DNA of 64,000 nt, taken from NCBI GenBank assembly GCA_023266575.1, contig JAHFPV010000002.1, positions 62,001 to 126,000 on the forward strand, given 5' to 3'. This DNA is from Sphingobium sp. (lineage in GTDB: Bacteria > Pseudomonadota > Alphaproteobacteria > Sphingomonadales > Sphingomonadaceae). Made by a program: the position numbers and the translations under genes. The notes below the pieces were generated by a model. It searched no databases. It worked only from the letters and a program-made list of their open reading frames with translations, and was not told the DNA's origin. Positions 17,778 through 26,304 of the stretch are shown here, in pieces. Every line of letters begins with the position of its first letter. Position 1 is the first letter of the stretch.

Positions 17778-19382
17778 TTATTCAGCCTTGGCAGCGGCCT
17801 TTTTAGGAGCAGCCTTCTTCTTGGGCTTTTCCTCGGCGGCAGCGTCCGCGGCGGGCGCTTCGGCTTCCGCCTCGGCAGGGGCAGCCTTCTTGGCGGCGGC
17901 CTTCTTAGGCTTGGCCGGCGCTTCCTCGGCTACCGCTTCGGCGTCGGCGGCGGGTTCGGCAGCGGCCTTCTTGGTCGCCGCTTTCTTCGCCTTGGGCTTT
18001 TCGTCATGGTCATGGCCGCAATCGGGGCCGTGGACGTGGGGCTTGATGTCGCCATCTTCGGCTTCGATCGCCGCTTCCAGCTCTTCCTTGGTCACGGCGC
18101 GGTCGGTGACTTCGGCCTTGTCGAACAGGAAGTCGACGACCTTGTCCTCGTACAGAGGCGCGCGCAGCTGGGCGGCGGCCATCGGGTCCTGACGGACATA
18201 TTGCACGAAACGCTCACGATCCTGCGGGCCGTACTGCTGCGCGGCCTGCATGATCAGGCGGTTCATTTCCTGGTCGCTGACGGTCACGCCATTGGCCTGG
18301 CCGATTTCGGAGAGCAACAGGCCGAGGCGGACACGACGCACGGCGATGGCGCGATAATCCTCCTTCTCGGCTTCCATTTCGGCGATCGCGGCGGCCGGAT
18401 CTTCCTCATGGGTCGCTTCATGCTGAAGCTGCTGCCAGATCTGCTCGAACTCGGCTTCGACCATGCTCGGCGGCACGTCGAAATCATGCGCGGCAGCCAG
18501 CTGGTCGAGCAGCTTGCGCTTCATATGGGTGCGGGTCAGGCCATTATGTTCCTGCTCGATCTGGCCCTTGAGCAGATCCTTGAGCTGGTCGAGGCCTTCC
18601 AGACCCAGCGACTTGGCGAAATCATCGTCCAGCTTGGGCTTGTCGCCGTCCAGGATCGACTTCACCTTGATGTCGAAGGTGGCGAGCTTGCCGGCCAGAT
18701 GGGCCGCGCCATAATCTTCGGGGAAGGTCACTTCGATGACCTTCTCTTCGCCCTTCTTCACGCCGCCCAGCTGCTCCTCGAAACCGGGGATGAACTGGCC
18801 TGCGCCAAGCTTGAGCTTAACGTCCTCGGCTGCGCCGCCTTCAAAGGCTTCGCCGTCGATCTTGCCCAGGAAATCGATGACCAGCGTGTCACCGTCCTGC
18901 GCGACATGATCGTCGCCCTTTTCTTCCAGCGCGCCCTGCTGCGTGGCGATGCGGCCGGCGGCCTCCTCAACCTGCGCGTCGGCAACTTCGACGGTCAGCC
19001 GTTCCAGCTTGATGCCTTCGACGCTGGGTGCGGCGATTTCGGGCAGCACTTCCAGCGCAACCTTGATTTCCGCGTCCTTGCCGAACTCGAAAGCTTCGTC
19101 CAACTCGACCGAAGGCTGCATCGCGGGACGCAGCTTCTGGTCGGCGATCAGTTTCTGGATGCTTTCCTGAATGCTGTTGTTGAGCGCGTCGCGCTGGAGC
19201 GCTTCGCCATGCATTTTCTTGACGAGATTGGCGGGCACCTTGCCGGGGCGGAAGCCGGGCATCCGCACCTGCGGGGCCATGGCCTTCACTTCCTTTTCCA
19301 CTCGCGCGTCGATATCCTTCGACGTGATGGTGACAGTGTAGGCGCGCTTAAGGCCCTCGTTCAACGTCTCGACAGTCTGCAT
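17778..19382 (-). CDS. tig: trigger factor, ribosome-associated chaperone and peptidyl-prolyl isomerase
   Basis: Trigger factor binds the ribosomal exit tunnel and shields nascent chains. The N-terminal ribosome-binding domain has the signature GFRPGKVPANLVKK near residues 44-57, then an FKBP-type isomerase domain (~155-240, DTLVIDFLGKIDGEAF) and the chaperone domain. At 534 residues it is longer than the usual ~430-450. The extra part is a tail with a His-rich patch (HVHGPDCGHDHDEK) followed by an Ala/Lys/Glu low-complexity stretch to the end. ATG 19382 is preferred (GAGAAGAG site). It sits directly downstream of tRNA-Leu. Confidence 0.95.
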   Translation of the reverse strand: MQTVETLNEGLKRAYTVTITSKDIDARVEKEVKAMAPQVRMPGFRPGKVPANLVKKMHGEALQRDALNNSIQESIQKLIADQKLRPAMQPSVELDEAFEFGKDAEIKVALEVLPEIAAPSVEGIKLERLTVEVADAQVEEAAGRIATQQGALEEKGDDHVAQDGDTLVIDFLGKIDGEAFEGGAAEDVKLKLGAGQFIPGFEEQLGGVKKGEEKVIEVTFPEDYGAAHLAGKLATFDIKVKSILDGDKPKLDDDFAKSLGLEGLDQLKDLLKGQIEQEHNGLTRTHMKRKLLDQLAAAHDFDVPPSMVEAEFEQIWQQLQHEATHEEDPAAAIAEMEAEKEDYRAIAVRRVRLGLLLSEIGQANGVTVSDQEMNRLIMQAAQQYGPQDRERFVQYVRQDPMAAAQLRAPLYEDKVVDFLFDKAEVTDRAVTKEELEAAIEAEDGDIKPHVHGPDCGHDHDEKPKAKKAATKKAAAEPAADAEAVAEEAPAKPKKAAAKKAAPAEAEAEAPAADAAAEEKPKKKAAPKKAAAKAE

Positions 19383-19441
19383 CTCTTCTCTCAAACGCTT
19401 TCTTCAGCTGAATTTCGATGGCGCTGCCGCGGGCGGCATAC

Positions 19442-19526
19442 TGGTGCGGGCGAAGGGACTCGAACCCCCACATCTTGCGATACCAGAACCTAAATCTGGC
19501 GCGTCTACCAGTTTCGCCACGCCCGC
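19442..19526 (-). tRNA. tRNA-Leu (anticodon TAG)
   Basis: On the minus strand it has acceptor GCGGGCG / CGCCCGC with encoded CCA, anticodon stem CCAGA / TCTGG around loop TTTAGGT (anticodon TAG), a long variable arm as in class II tRNAs, and the T arm GGGGGTTCGAGTCCCT. The length is 85 nt. It lies 59 nt upstream of tig on the same strand. Confidence 0.95.
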
Positions 19527-19652
19527 ATCGGTCGCCGGTCGGCGCGGCATAGAGAAAAGCGTGGGCAAGGGCAAGGGATAGTGAGTCGGGTCGCGGAACC
19601 GGCGTGATGGCCCATGCGTAACCTGTTCACCCCCTAGCAGAGAGAGGCAGAC

Positions 19653-19850
19653 ATGGCCACCCAGCCCGACCCCACGCCCAACCCGGATGGCGTGCCCCCG
19701 CCCGACATCATCGACCCGCAGTCGCCGCCCGAAACCCCTGCGCCTGCGACTCCAGAAGAATTGCCGATGACCGAGCCGGATGAAATAACCCCGGTCGGCC
19801 CCGATTATGACCAGCCCGACAGCGCCCCTGCCGAAGTGCCGCCCGACTGA
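19653..19850 (+). CDS. small Pro/Asp/Glu-rich hypothetical protein
   Basis: This is a 65-residue acidic, proline-rich protein (PDPTPNPDGVPPPDIIDPQ...) with no membrane segment, cysteine or recognisable domain; it is probably disordered. A plausible ribosome site (GAGAGAGG) lies 9 nt before ATG, which argues for a real gene. Function is unknown. It lies between the divergent tRNA-Leu/tig unit and the ECF sigma gene. Confidence 0.6.
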   Translation: MATQPDPTPNPDGVPPPDIIDPQSPPETPAPATPEELPMTEPDEITPVGPDYDQPDSAPAEVPPD

Positions 19851-19893
19851 GCGCAATTTTCCGTCTCCAGCGCGACATATCCACAGTTTTTAT

Positions 19894-19951
19894 GTCCAGC
19901 GGCGGAACCTTTTGGGTTGATCGCTAAAATATGATCGCTCCGCCGCTGGAC
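19894..19951. repeat. 13-bp perfect inverted repeat upstream of the ECF sigma gene
   Basis: GTCCAGCGGCGGA (19894-19906) is repeated inverted as TCCGCCGCTGGAC (19939-19951). The 32-nt spacer contains two direct copies of TGATCGCT, the second running into the right arm. It ends 76 nt upstream of the sigma-factor start. It could be an operator, an attenuator or a strong mRNA hairpin; there is no T tract after it. Confidence 0.7.
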
Positions 19952-20027
19952 AGACCCCTGCAACCATGATTGAATTGTGACAAATAAAAATCACGGAGAG
20001 GCGCGGCTGACAAAATAGGGGGTCGAC

Positions 20028-20633
20028 GTGCATAGGGTTCGCGCAAAGCTGGAATGGTTCAAAACCGTCATCCTGCCACAGGAAGCCGCGCTACGCGGTC
20101 GCTTGCGACGCATATTGCCCTCCACCCATGAACTTGACGACATGGTCGCCGAAGTCATGACCCGCGCCTATGCCACGGAAAATTGGGAAAATGTGACGAC
20201 GGGCCGGGCCTATCTCTTCACCATCGCCCGCAACCTCGTCATCGACACCGCCCGCCGTAACAAGGTGGTCAGCTTTGAAACCATGGCCGACCTGGAACTG
20301 CTGGGCGGCGAAAACACGATCGAGGCGCAATTGCACGCCCGCGAAGCGCTCCGCCAGGTGCAGGTCATCGTCGAGTCGCTGCCTGTTCAATGTCGCCGCG
20401 TCTTTATTCTTCGCCGCATCCACGAAAAATCGATGCTGGAAATAGCGGAGGAGATGTCCCTATCCGTTTCTACTGTTGAAAAACATCTGGCCAAAGCCAT
20501 CGCGATAGTTATGCGGGCCTGGGCAGAACGTGAGGAAACGGATTTCGAGCGTGCAGGGGTCGGGGCCAGAATCAAGCTGCGGGACCAGGGCCGCGATCGA
20601 AGCGGAAGCAGCGCGCCTGCTGGCCAGGCTTAA
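20028..20633 (+). CDS. ECF-type RNA polymerase sigma factor, FecI-like
   Basis: This is a 201-residue extracytoplasmic-function sigma-70. Region 2 (ELDDMVAEVMTRAYATENWENVTTGRAYLFTIARNLVIDTARR) and region 4 (SLPVQCRRVFILRRIHEKSMLEIAEEMSLSVSTVEKHLAKAI) are intact and resemble the FecI group. It starts with GTG 20028 after an AGGGGG site. It overlaps the following FecR-type anti-sigma gene, the usual surface-signalling pair. The expected third partner, an adjacent TonB receptor with a signalling domain, is missing, so the inducing signal is unknown. Confidence 0.88.
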   Translation: MHRVRAKLEWFKTVILPQEAALRGRLRRILPSTHELDDMVAEVMTRAYATENWENVTTGRAYLFTIARNLVIDTARRNKVVSFETMADLELLGGENTIEAQLHAREALRQVQVIVESLPVQCRRVFILRRIHEKSMLEIAEEMSLSVSTVEKHLAKAIAIVMRAWAEREETDFERAGVGARIKLRDQGRDRSGSSAPAGQA

Positions 20634-21579
20634 CAGCGACCCCAGTCCGCAAGACGAAGCCGAAATTTGCGAATGGGTCGAGGCTGACCCCAGCCATGCC
20701 GTTGCCTTCGCCCGTGCCGAAGCCGCATGGGAAGCAGCCGAGCGGCTGAAAAGCGCCGCCGCCGACGTCACCCTGCCCCCGATGGCGCAGATCGTCAGCG
20801 AAGAACAGCAGCGCCGCCTGTCGCGCAACATCATGGTCGCCGCCGCCGTCGCGGTCATGCTCTTCATCGTCGCCGCGATCGTCACCGTCCGCACCTTTAG
20901 CGGGGTGGAACGCTATCAGACCGGCATCGGCCAGATTCGCGACATCGCGTTGGAGGATGGATCGACCCTGCACCTCAACAGCGACAGCGAGGCAGAAGTC
21001 CGCTTCACCGACAATGGACGCAAAGTACGCATCCTGAAGGGCGAGGCATCGTTCGATGTCGCGCGCGACCCCGAGCGTCCGTTCGATGTCGAGGCGCGAT
21101 CGGCGGTCATCCGCGCGGTCGGCACCGCCTTCAACGTGCGGATGCGCCCCTCGATCGTCGAACTGACCGTCACCCACGGCACCGTCACCGTCCATTCGGG
21201 CGACAATGTACAGAAGCGCGTCAGCGCGGGCAGCGGCGCGGTGATCCAGCCGCGCACCATCGCGCTTACCCGGCTGGACCCCAAGCTGGTCGGCCAGCGC
21301 ACCGCCTGGCGCGAACAGATGGTCGAGCTGGACGGCGAAACGATCGAGCAGGCGACCGGCGAATTTAACCGCTACCGCACGGCGCCGATCCTGATCGGAG
21401 ACACCCGCGTATCGGCGCTCCGCATCGGCGGCCGCTTCCGCATCAGCGACAGCCGCGAATTTCTCTCCGCCCTGCAACTCAGCCTCCCCATCCGCGCGGT
21501 GACCGGCGAGGATGGCTCCGTCATGCTGCTCTATCGCGACGAAGAGCCGGCGATGGCGGACAATGGGGTCGGATTGTGA
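20530..21579 (+). CDS. FecR-family anti-sigma factor
   Basis: This inner-membrane anti-sigma regulator pairs with the upstream ECF sigma factor. The N-terminal cytoplasmic segment carries the FecR_N-like motif CEWVEADPSHAVAFARAEAAWE (split here: CEWVEADPSH then AVAFARAEAAWE). One transmembrane helix (~101-120, MVAAAVAVMLFIVAAIVTV) and the periplasmic FecR domain (LEDGSTLHLNSDSEAEVRF ... GEASFDVARD) follow, then a STN-like C-terminal part. GTG 20530 gives a 104-nt overlap with the sigma gene; GTG 20551 is an alternative. Overlap indicates tight coupling. Confidence 0.85.
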   Translation: MRKRISSVQGSGPESSCGTRAAIEAEAARLLARLNSDPSPQDEAEICEWVEADPSHAVAFARAEAAWEAAERLKSAAADVTLPPMAQIVSEEQQRRLSRNIMVAAAVAVMLFIVAAIVTVRTFSGVERYQTGIGQIRDIALEDGSTLHLNSDSEAEVRFTDNGRKVRILKGEASFDVARDPERPFDVEARSAVIRAVGTAFNVRMRPSIVELTVTHGTVTVHSGDNVQKRVSAGSGAVIQPRTIALTRLDPKLVGQRTAWREQMVELDGETIEQATGEFNRYRTAPILIGDTRVSALRIGGRFRISDSREFLSALQLSLPIRAVTGEDGSVMLLYRDEEPAMADNGVGL

Positions 21580-21624
21580 CGCGCAGGGCGGACCAATATA
21601 AAAGCGTGATGCCTACATCTTGAT

Positions 21625-21691
21625 CCGTTCGTTTCGAGCGAAGTCGAGAAACGTGGTGAGCAGGTTTCTCGACTTCGCTCGAAACGAACGG
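21625..21691. repeat. CCGTTCG-family palindrome with perfect 28-bp arms
   Basis: Arm 21625-21652 (CCGTTCGTTTCGAGCGAAGT plus CGAGAAAC) is matched exactly by its reverse complement at 21664-21691, with an 11-nt loop. It lies between convergent fecR-like and cobB genes. Its sister copy with the same arms is at 24706-24773. Confidence 0.95.
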
Positions 21692-21750
21692 ATGTGGGGA
21701 TTTCACCCGGGACGAATCAGTTTCAAAACCCGCTCGGGCAATAGCCTGCC

Positions 21751-22452
21751 CTACCCCAACAACTCCCGCACCATCTCCGGCACCAGCACACTCGCCGGTC
21801 CCAGCCGGCTTTCCTCGAAATAATAGCTGCCCGCCGACGGATCGAGATTCAGCTCCAGCGTCCGCGCGCCGACATGGCGGGCGGTCTGGACGAAGCCTGC
21901 CGCAGGATAGACCGCGCCCGACGTGCCGATCGACACGAACAGGTCGGCGCGCCGCAGCGCATCGTCGATCGCGTCCATCTCATAAGGCATCTCGCCAAAA
22001 AACACGATGTCGGGCCGCAGCTTTGGCCGCCCGCAGCCATCGCAGACCGATCCGGGCGGCAGCGATCCGTTCCACGCCACCGCCTTCCCGCACCCCGCAC
22101 ACAGCGCCGATCGCAGCGCGCCATGCATATGGATCAGCCGCTTTGCCCCCGCCCGCTCATGCAGGTCATCGACATTTTGCGTGACGATCAGCAATTCCCC
22201 AGGCCACGCCCGGTCGAGCGCGGCCAGCGCCTCATGCGCGGCATTGGGCGCGACCTCGTCCAGCTTCGCGCGCCGCTCGTCATAGAAACGATGCACCAGC
22301 GCCGGATTGCGCGCGATCGCTTCTGGCGTACAGACATCCTCCACCCGATGCCCCTCCCACAATCCATCCGGCCCGCGAAAGGTGGCAAGCCCGCTTTCGG
22401 CGGAAATGCCAGCGCCGGTGAGGATGACGATATTGCGTATGTCCGGGTTCAT
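21751..22452 (-). CDS. cobB: NAD-dependent protein deacylase, CobB/Sir2 family
   Basis: This sirtuin removes acyl groups from lysines using NAD. The 233 residues show GAGIS (13-17), FRG (25-27), TQNVD (91-95), catalytic H110, and a zinc-binding Cys4 (C118, C121, C137, C140). Y57 and R60 (FYDERR) match the Y-x-x-R pair of class III sirtuins that bind acidic acyl groups, so desuccinylase activity is likely besides deacetylation. ATG 22452 is used; TTG 22470 is possible. Confidence 0.93.
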   Translation of the reverse strand: MNPDIRNIVILTGAGISAESGLATFRGPDGLWEGHRVEDVCTPEAIARNPALVHRFYDERRAKLDEVAPNAAHEALAALDRAWPGELLIVTQNVDDLHERAGAKRLIHMHGALRSALCAGCGKAVAWNGSLPPGSVCDGCGRPKLRPDIVFFGEMPYEMDAIDDALRRADLFVSIGTSGAVYPAAGFVQTARHVGARTLELNLDPSAGSYYFEESRLGPASVLVPEMVRELLG

Positions 22453-22561
22453 GTCGCCCAGCCTAAACAAAGCCCGGCGTCAATGCCATGGTCCTGCTTA
22501 TCGAAGTCTTTACCCCGTCCGGGCTAGACCCCGACCCATTATTAAAGCCGGAACATGCCCC

Positions 22562-23833
22562 ATGCGTTTTGCCCTGACCCTGCCCGTGATCGCCGCCCTC
22601 GCGCTGCCGCAGCCTGCCTTTGCGCAGGTCGCCGCCGCCGATAGTGGCGATACCGGCTGGATGATCATGTGCGCGCTGCTGGTGCTGCTGGCCGCGCTGC
22701 CGGGGCTGATGCTGCGCCATGCGGGGCTGGTCAATGTGCGCAACGCTTTATCGGTGATGACGCAGGGCGCGGCGGTGGCGGCGGTCGTGTCGCTGGGTTG
22801 GGCCATTGCGGGCTACTCGATCGCCTATGCACCGGGCAGCGCCTGGCTGGGCGGCGGTGCGAACCTGTTGCTCGCCAATCTGGGGCAGTTGCGCGAAGGC
22901 CTGACTGTTCCTGAATCCGCCTTCGTCCTGTTTCAGATGGCGCTGGCGCTGATCGCCGCCTGCCTGCTGATCGGCGCGGTGGCGGAGCGGGTGTGGCTGG
23001 GCTGGCTGGTCGGTTTTGCGCCGCTCTGGCTGTTGCTGGTCTATGCGCCGGTCGCCCATGCAGTCTGGGGCGGTGGCTGGCTGGCGGACCTTGGCGTGCT
23101 GGATTTTGCCGGCGGACTGGTCGTGCATGGCGTGGCGGGTTTTTCCGCGCTGACGCTGGCGCTGATCGCCGGGCGGCGGTGCGAAGCGTCCGACCCCGGC
23201 CATGCGCCGGTGCTGAGCCTGGCGGGCGGCGCGCTGCTGTGGGTCGGCCTGTCGGGCGTGGTCGGCGGCTGGGCCTTGGGCGCGACCGATGATGCCGCGA
23301 CCGCGATCCTGAACTATCATTTCGCTGCCAGTGCTGCTGCCTTGGTCTGGGCCGTGCTCGACCGGCTGCTGGGCGCGCGCAGCAGCGCGACCGGCATCCT
23401 GTCCGGCGCGCTGGCCGGCATCGCCGCCATTTCCGCGAGCGCTGCGCTGGTCGGCACCGGCGGCGCGATGATGATCGGTGTGATCGCCGCGATCGTCTGT
23501 CGCCTGATTGGCGGGCTGGCGGGTCGCTGGATCGACGATCCGGCGAGCGTGTTCGTGGTCCACGGACTGGGTGGCCTCACCGGCGTCCTGCTGCTCCCGT
23601 TCTTCGTCCTGCCGCTGCTCGGCGGGGTTGGCTATGAAACGCCGGTCAGCCTGGGTGCCGCTTTGCTCGGCCAGCTGATCGGCCTTGTCGTCGTCGCGCT
23701 CTGGGCGATGATCGGCACAGCCATCGCCGCGCTGATCGTGTCAATGGTTATCCACATGCGCGTCAGCACGCAGGAGGAAGCCGACGGTCTCGACGCCAGC
23801 CAGCATGGCCAGCAGGGCTGGGATTTCCGCTAA
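22562..23833 (+). CDS. ammonium transporter family (Amt) protein, divergent pore
   Basis: This is an 11-helix Amt/MEP/Rh membrane protein of 423 residues with a cleavable-looking N-terminus (ending QPAFAQ). The twin pore histidines are present: H189 in DFAGGLVVHGVAGF and H334 in FVVHGLGGL; the Asp before the first (D181) and the Trp in AHAVWGGGW are also kept. By hand alignment, the two Phe-gate positions of E. coli AmtB (F107, F215) are L128 and V233, and the S219 position is Trp. No glnK lies nearby. Transport of ammonium is likely but not certain. It is followed by a glycosyltransferase after 5 nt. Confidence 0.85.
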   Translation: MRFALTLPVIAALALPQPAFAQVAAADSGDTGWMIMCALLVLLAALPGLMLRHAGLVNVRNALSVMTQGAAVAAVVSLGWAIAGYSIAYAPGSAWLGGGANLLLANLGQLREGLTVPESAFVLFQMALALIAACLLIGAVAERVWLGWLVGFAPLWLLLVYAPVAHAVWGGGWLADLGVLDFAGGLVVHGVAGFSALTLALIAGRRCEASDPGHAPVLSLAGGALLWVGLSGVVGGWALGATDDAATAILNYHFAASAAALVWAVLDRLLGARSSATGILSGALAGIAAISASAALVGTGGAMMIGVIAAIVCRLIGGLAGRWIDDPASVFVVHGLGGLTGVLLLPFFVLPLLGGVGYETPVSLGAALLGQLIGLVVVALWAMIGTAIAALIVSMVIHMRVSTQEEADGLDASQHGQQGWDFR

Positions 23834-23838
23834 ACGCC

Positions 23839-24684
23839 ATGTCCGTCGCCGTCGCCATCTTCGCCCATCAGGAAGAAAAGCGCATCGCCGCCTGCCTTGG
23901 CTCGCTGCCGCTCGACCGGGCGGACACGCTATTCCATGTGCTGGTCAACGGCACCACAGACTCCACCGTGGCGCGGGCGCAGGAAGCGGCTGGCGGGCGG
24001 GCCAACATCATCGTCCATGACATTGCTACGGGCGGCAAGTCGCGCACCTGGAACTATATGGTCCATGATTTGCTGACCGGCGATGAGGAAGCCGTCATCT
24101 TCATGGATGGCGACGCGGAGATACAGGCCGGGTCGATCGACGCTTTGGTGGCAGACCTTGCCGCCCACCCCCATGCCAATGCCGCCGCCGGAATGCCGGT
24201 CAATGGCCGGATGGCGGAAACCTATCGCCGCGATTTGCGCACGCAGGGCGGATTGTTCGGCGATCTCTATGCGCTGTCGGGCCACTTTGTGGCCGCGATC
24301 CGCACGCGCGGCCTGCGCCTGCCCGACGACCTGATCGGTGATGACGGGCTGGTCGCGGCCTGGGCGCACACCGATTTGCAGAAGGATAGCGGCTGGGACG
24401 TCACCCGCATCGTCGCCTGCGAGGGCGCAGGGTTTGTGTGCGAACAGGTTAGCCTCGCCCGCCCCTCCACCTGGCGGATGCAATATAGGAGGCTGATCAA
24501 CTATTCGGTGCGCTTCTACCAGAACCGGATCGTGTCCGACATCATGACGCGGCAGGGACCGGACGGCCTGCCCCTGCGCCTCGCCAGCCTCTACCCCGAG
24601 TGGCTCCCCCGCTTCCGCCCGCGCGGCGGCATCAGCGCCTGGTTCGACCGCAAGGCATTGGCCCGGATGCGGGGCGCAGTTTAG
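23839..24684 (+). CDS. glycosyltransferase family 2 protein
   Basis: This is a 281-residue GT-A glycosyltransferase. The N-terminal strand VAIFAHQEEKRIAACLGSL binds the nucleotide sugar, and the DxD metal site is in IFMDGDAEI (~91-99). A C-terminal part with basic residues (RRLINYSVRFYQNR) has no clear transmembrane helix. It begins 5 nt after the Amt gene and is probably co-transcribed with it. Substrate and product are unknown; no polysaccharide cluster is nearby. Confidence 0.8.
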   Translation: MSVAVAIFAHQEEKRIAACLGSLPLDRADTLFHVLVNGTTDSTVARAQEAAGGRANIIVHDIATGGKSRTWNYMVHDLLTGDEEAVIFMDGDAEIQAGSIDALVADLAAHPHANAAAGMPVNGRMAETYRRDLRTQGGLFGDLYALSGHFVAAIRTRGLRLPDDLIGDDGLVAAWAHTDLQKDSGWDVTRIVACEGAGFVCEQVSLARPSTWRMQYRRLINYSVRFYQNRIVSDIMTRQGPDGLPLRLASLYPEWLPRFRPRGGISAWFDRKALARMRGAV

Positions 24685-24705
24685 GACGGGGGTGAACACA
24701 ATGAT

Positions 24706-24773
24706 CCGTTCGTTTCGAGCGAAGTCGAGAAACCTCAGCGCCACGGTTTCCCGACTTCGCTCGAAACGAACGG
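24706..24773. repeat. CCGTTCG-family palindrome, 29-bp arms with one mismatch
   Basis: The left arm 24706-24734 and right arm 24745-24773 pair with a single mismatch and a 10-nt loop; the arms are nearly identical to those at 21625-21691. It lies between the convergent glycosyltransferase and MHS transporter genes. Confidence 0.93.
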
Positions 24774-24805
24774 AGGTTGGGCTTCTACCCTGAAGTCGTC
24801 ATGGC

Positions 24806-26140
24806 CTAGCGATCCTTGCCTGCCAGTTCCTTGTTCACGAACAGCGCGAAGCCGGTCACCACCGCACCCGACAGCAGATAAGCGCCCGACGCGGCCAGCC
24901 CAAACTCCGCCGAAATCGCCAGCGCCACCAGTGGGGCAAAGCCCGCACCCACCAGCCACGCCAGATCCGACGTCAGCGCCGATCCGGTGTAGCGGGTCGC
25001 GGTGCGGAAATTGGAGGCGACCACGCCCGACGACTGGCCGAAACTCAAGCCCAGCAGGATGAAGCCCAGCACCATGAAGGCGACTTCGCCCAGATCGCCG
25101 CCATTGAGCAGCAGCGGCGCAGCGACCGCAAAGAAGCCAATCCCGACCGCCGAATAGCCGAGCAACCGGCGGCGACCGATCATGTCCGCGACGAAGCCCG
25201 ACACGATGATCGCCAGCACGCCGACGCAGGCACCAATCGCCTCGATCACCAGAAAGCGCTCCAGCGGCTGGTCGGTGTAGAGCGCGATCCATGACAGCGG
25301 GAACACGGTGACCATGTGGAACAGGGCGAAACTGGCGAGCGGCGCGAAGGCGCCGATGACGATGTTGCGCCCTTCGCTGCGGATGGTCGGAATGACCGGC
25401 GAAGGCTGGAGTTCGCGCGTCTCGTAGAGGCGCGAAAACTCCTCCGTCACGACGATGCGCAGCCGCGCGAACAGCGCCACCACATTGATCGCGAACGCCA
25501 CGAAGAAGGGATAGCGCCAGCCCCAGTCGAGGAAATCGGCGCGCGACAGGGTGGAGAGGAAGAAAGCGAACAGCCCTGCCGTCACGATCAAGGCCAGCGG
25601 CGCGCCCAGTTGCGGCATCATCGCATACCAGCCGCGCTTGCGCTGCGGCGCGTTGAGCGAGAGCAGGGACGCGAGGCCATCCCATGTGCCGCCCAGCGCG
25701 ACACCCTGCCCCGCACGGAACAGCGCCAGCAGCATGGCGGACCAGTGGCCGATCGTCGCATAGCCAGGCAGGAAGGCAATCGCCGCGGTCGATCCGCCGA
25801 GCAGGAACAAGGCGATGGTCAGCTTCACCCCCCGGCCATAGGCGCGATCCACCGCCATGAAGATGAACGACCCGATCGGCCGCGTGACGAAGGCCAGCGC
25901 GAAAATGGCGAAGGACCAGAGCGTGCCCATGAGCGGCGACAGATAGGGAAAGACATGGGCAGGAAAGACGATGCAGGACGCGATCGCATAGACGAAAAAG
26001 TCAAAAAATTCCGACGTCCGGCCGATGATGACGCCGATGGCGATCTCGCCGGGCGCGATCTTCTTGCCCCCCTGCGCATGAAGATTGCGCACGTCATGTT
26101 CCGCCTGCGTTTCGTTGGGCGTTGTCGTCGCGGATGTCAT
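24806..26140 (-). CDS. MFS transporter, metabolite:H+ symporter (MHS) type
   Basis: This is a 12-helix major-facilitator protein of about 444 residues. It has the MHS-family features: GVIIGRTSEFFDFFVYAIAS near the N-terminus, RPIGSFIFMAVDRAYGRG in the loop after helix 2, and FRAGQGVALGG on helix 4. MHS proteins import osmolytes or organic acids such as shikimate, citrate or proline/betaine; the substrate here is unknown. ATG 26140 is preferred because the ~29 residues upstream show no conserved pattern; 26227 is the alternative. It is divergent from cyoA. Confidence 0.85.
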   Translation of the reverse strand: MTSATTTPNETQAEHDVRNLHAQGGKKIAPGEIAIGVIIGRTSEFFDFFVYAIASCIVFPAHVFPYLSPLMGTLWSFAIFALAFVTRPIGSFIFMAVDRAYGRGVKLTIALFLLGGSTAAIAFLPGYATIGHWSAMLLALFRAGQGVALGGTWDGLASLLSLNAPQRKRGWYAMMPQLGAPLALIVTAGLFAFFLSTLSRADFLDWGWRYPFFVAFAINVVALFARLRIVVTEEFSRLYETRELQPSPVIPTIRSEGRNIVIGAFAPLASFALFHMVTVFPLSWIALYTDQPLERFLVIEAIGACVGVLAIIVSGFVADMIGRRRLLGYSAVGIGFFAVAAPLLLNGGDLGEVAFMVLGFILLGLSFGQSSGVVASNFRTATRYTGSALTSDLAWLVGAGFAPLVALAISAEFGLAASGAYLLSGAVVTGFALFVNKELAGKDR

Positions 26141-26166
26141 GGCGTGGAACGGGCCTTCATGCTGCG

Positions 26167-26192
26167 GGAACGATTGTCCGCCGCACTTCGTT
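26167..26192 (+). promoter_or_regulatory. candidate EcfG-type general-stress promoter upstream of cyoA
   Basis: GGAAC (26167-26171), a 17-nt spacer, and CGTT (26189-26192) match the alphaproteobacterial EcfG consensus. It points at cyoA, whose start is 113 nt downstream. The match is short, so chance occurrence cannot be excluded. Confidence 0.4.
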
Positions 26193-26304
26193 GCACGGCG
26201 AATCATCGGCTTGTCAAATAGACCCATGCCCTATTTCGCAGCCGCACAGGGATAGGACAAAAGGTCCAATGTCGCCCCGGTAACTTCCTGACTAGACGGA
26301 GGCC

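Noticed and set aside
16584..19493. 969-codon open frame antisense to the glycosyltransferase and trigger factor
   Set aside because: It is the complement of two firmly identified genes; long antisense frames are common at this GC level, and its translation has no recognisable domain.
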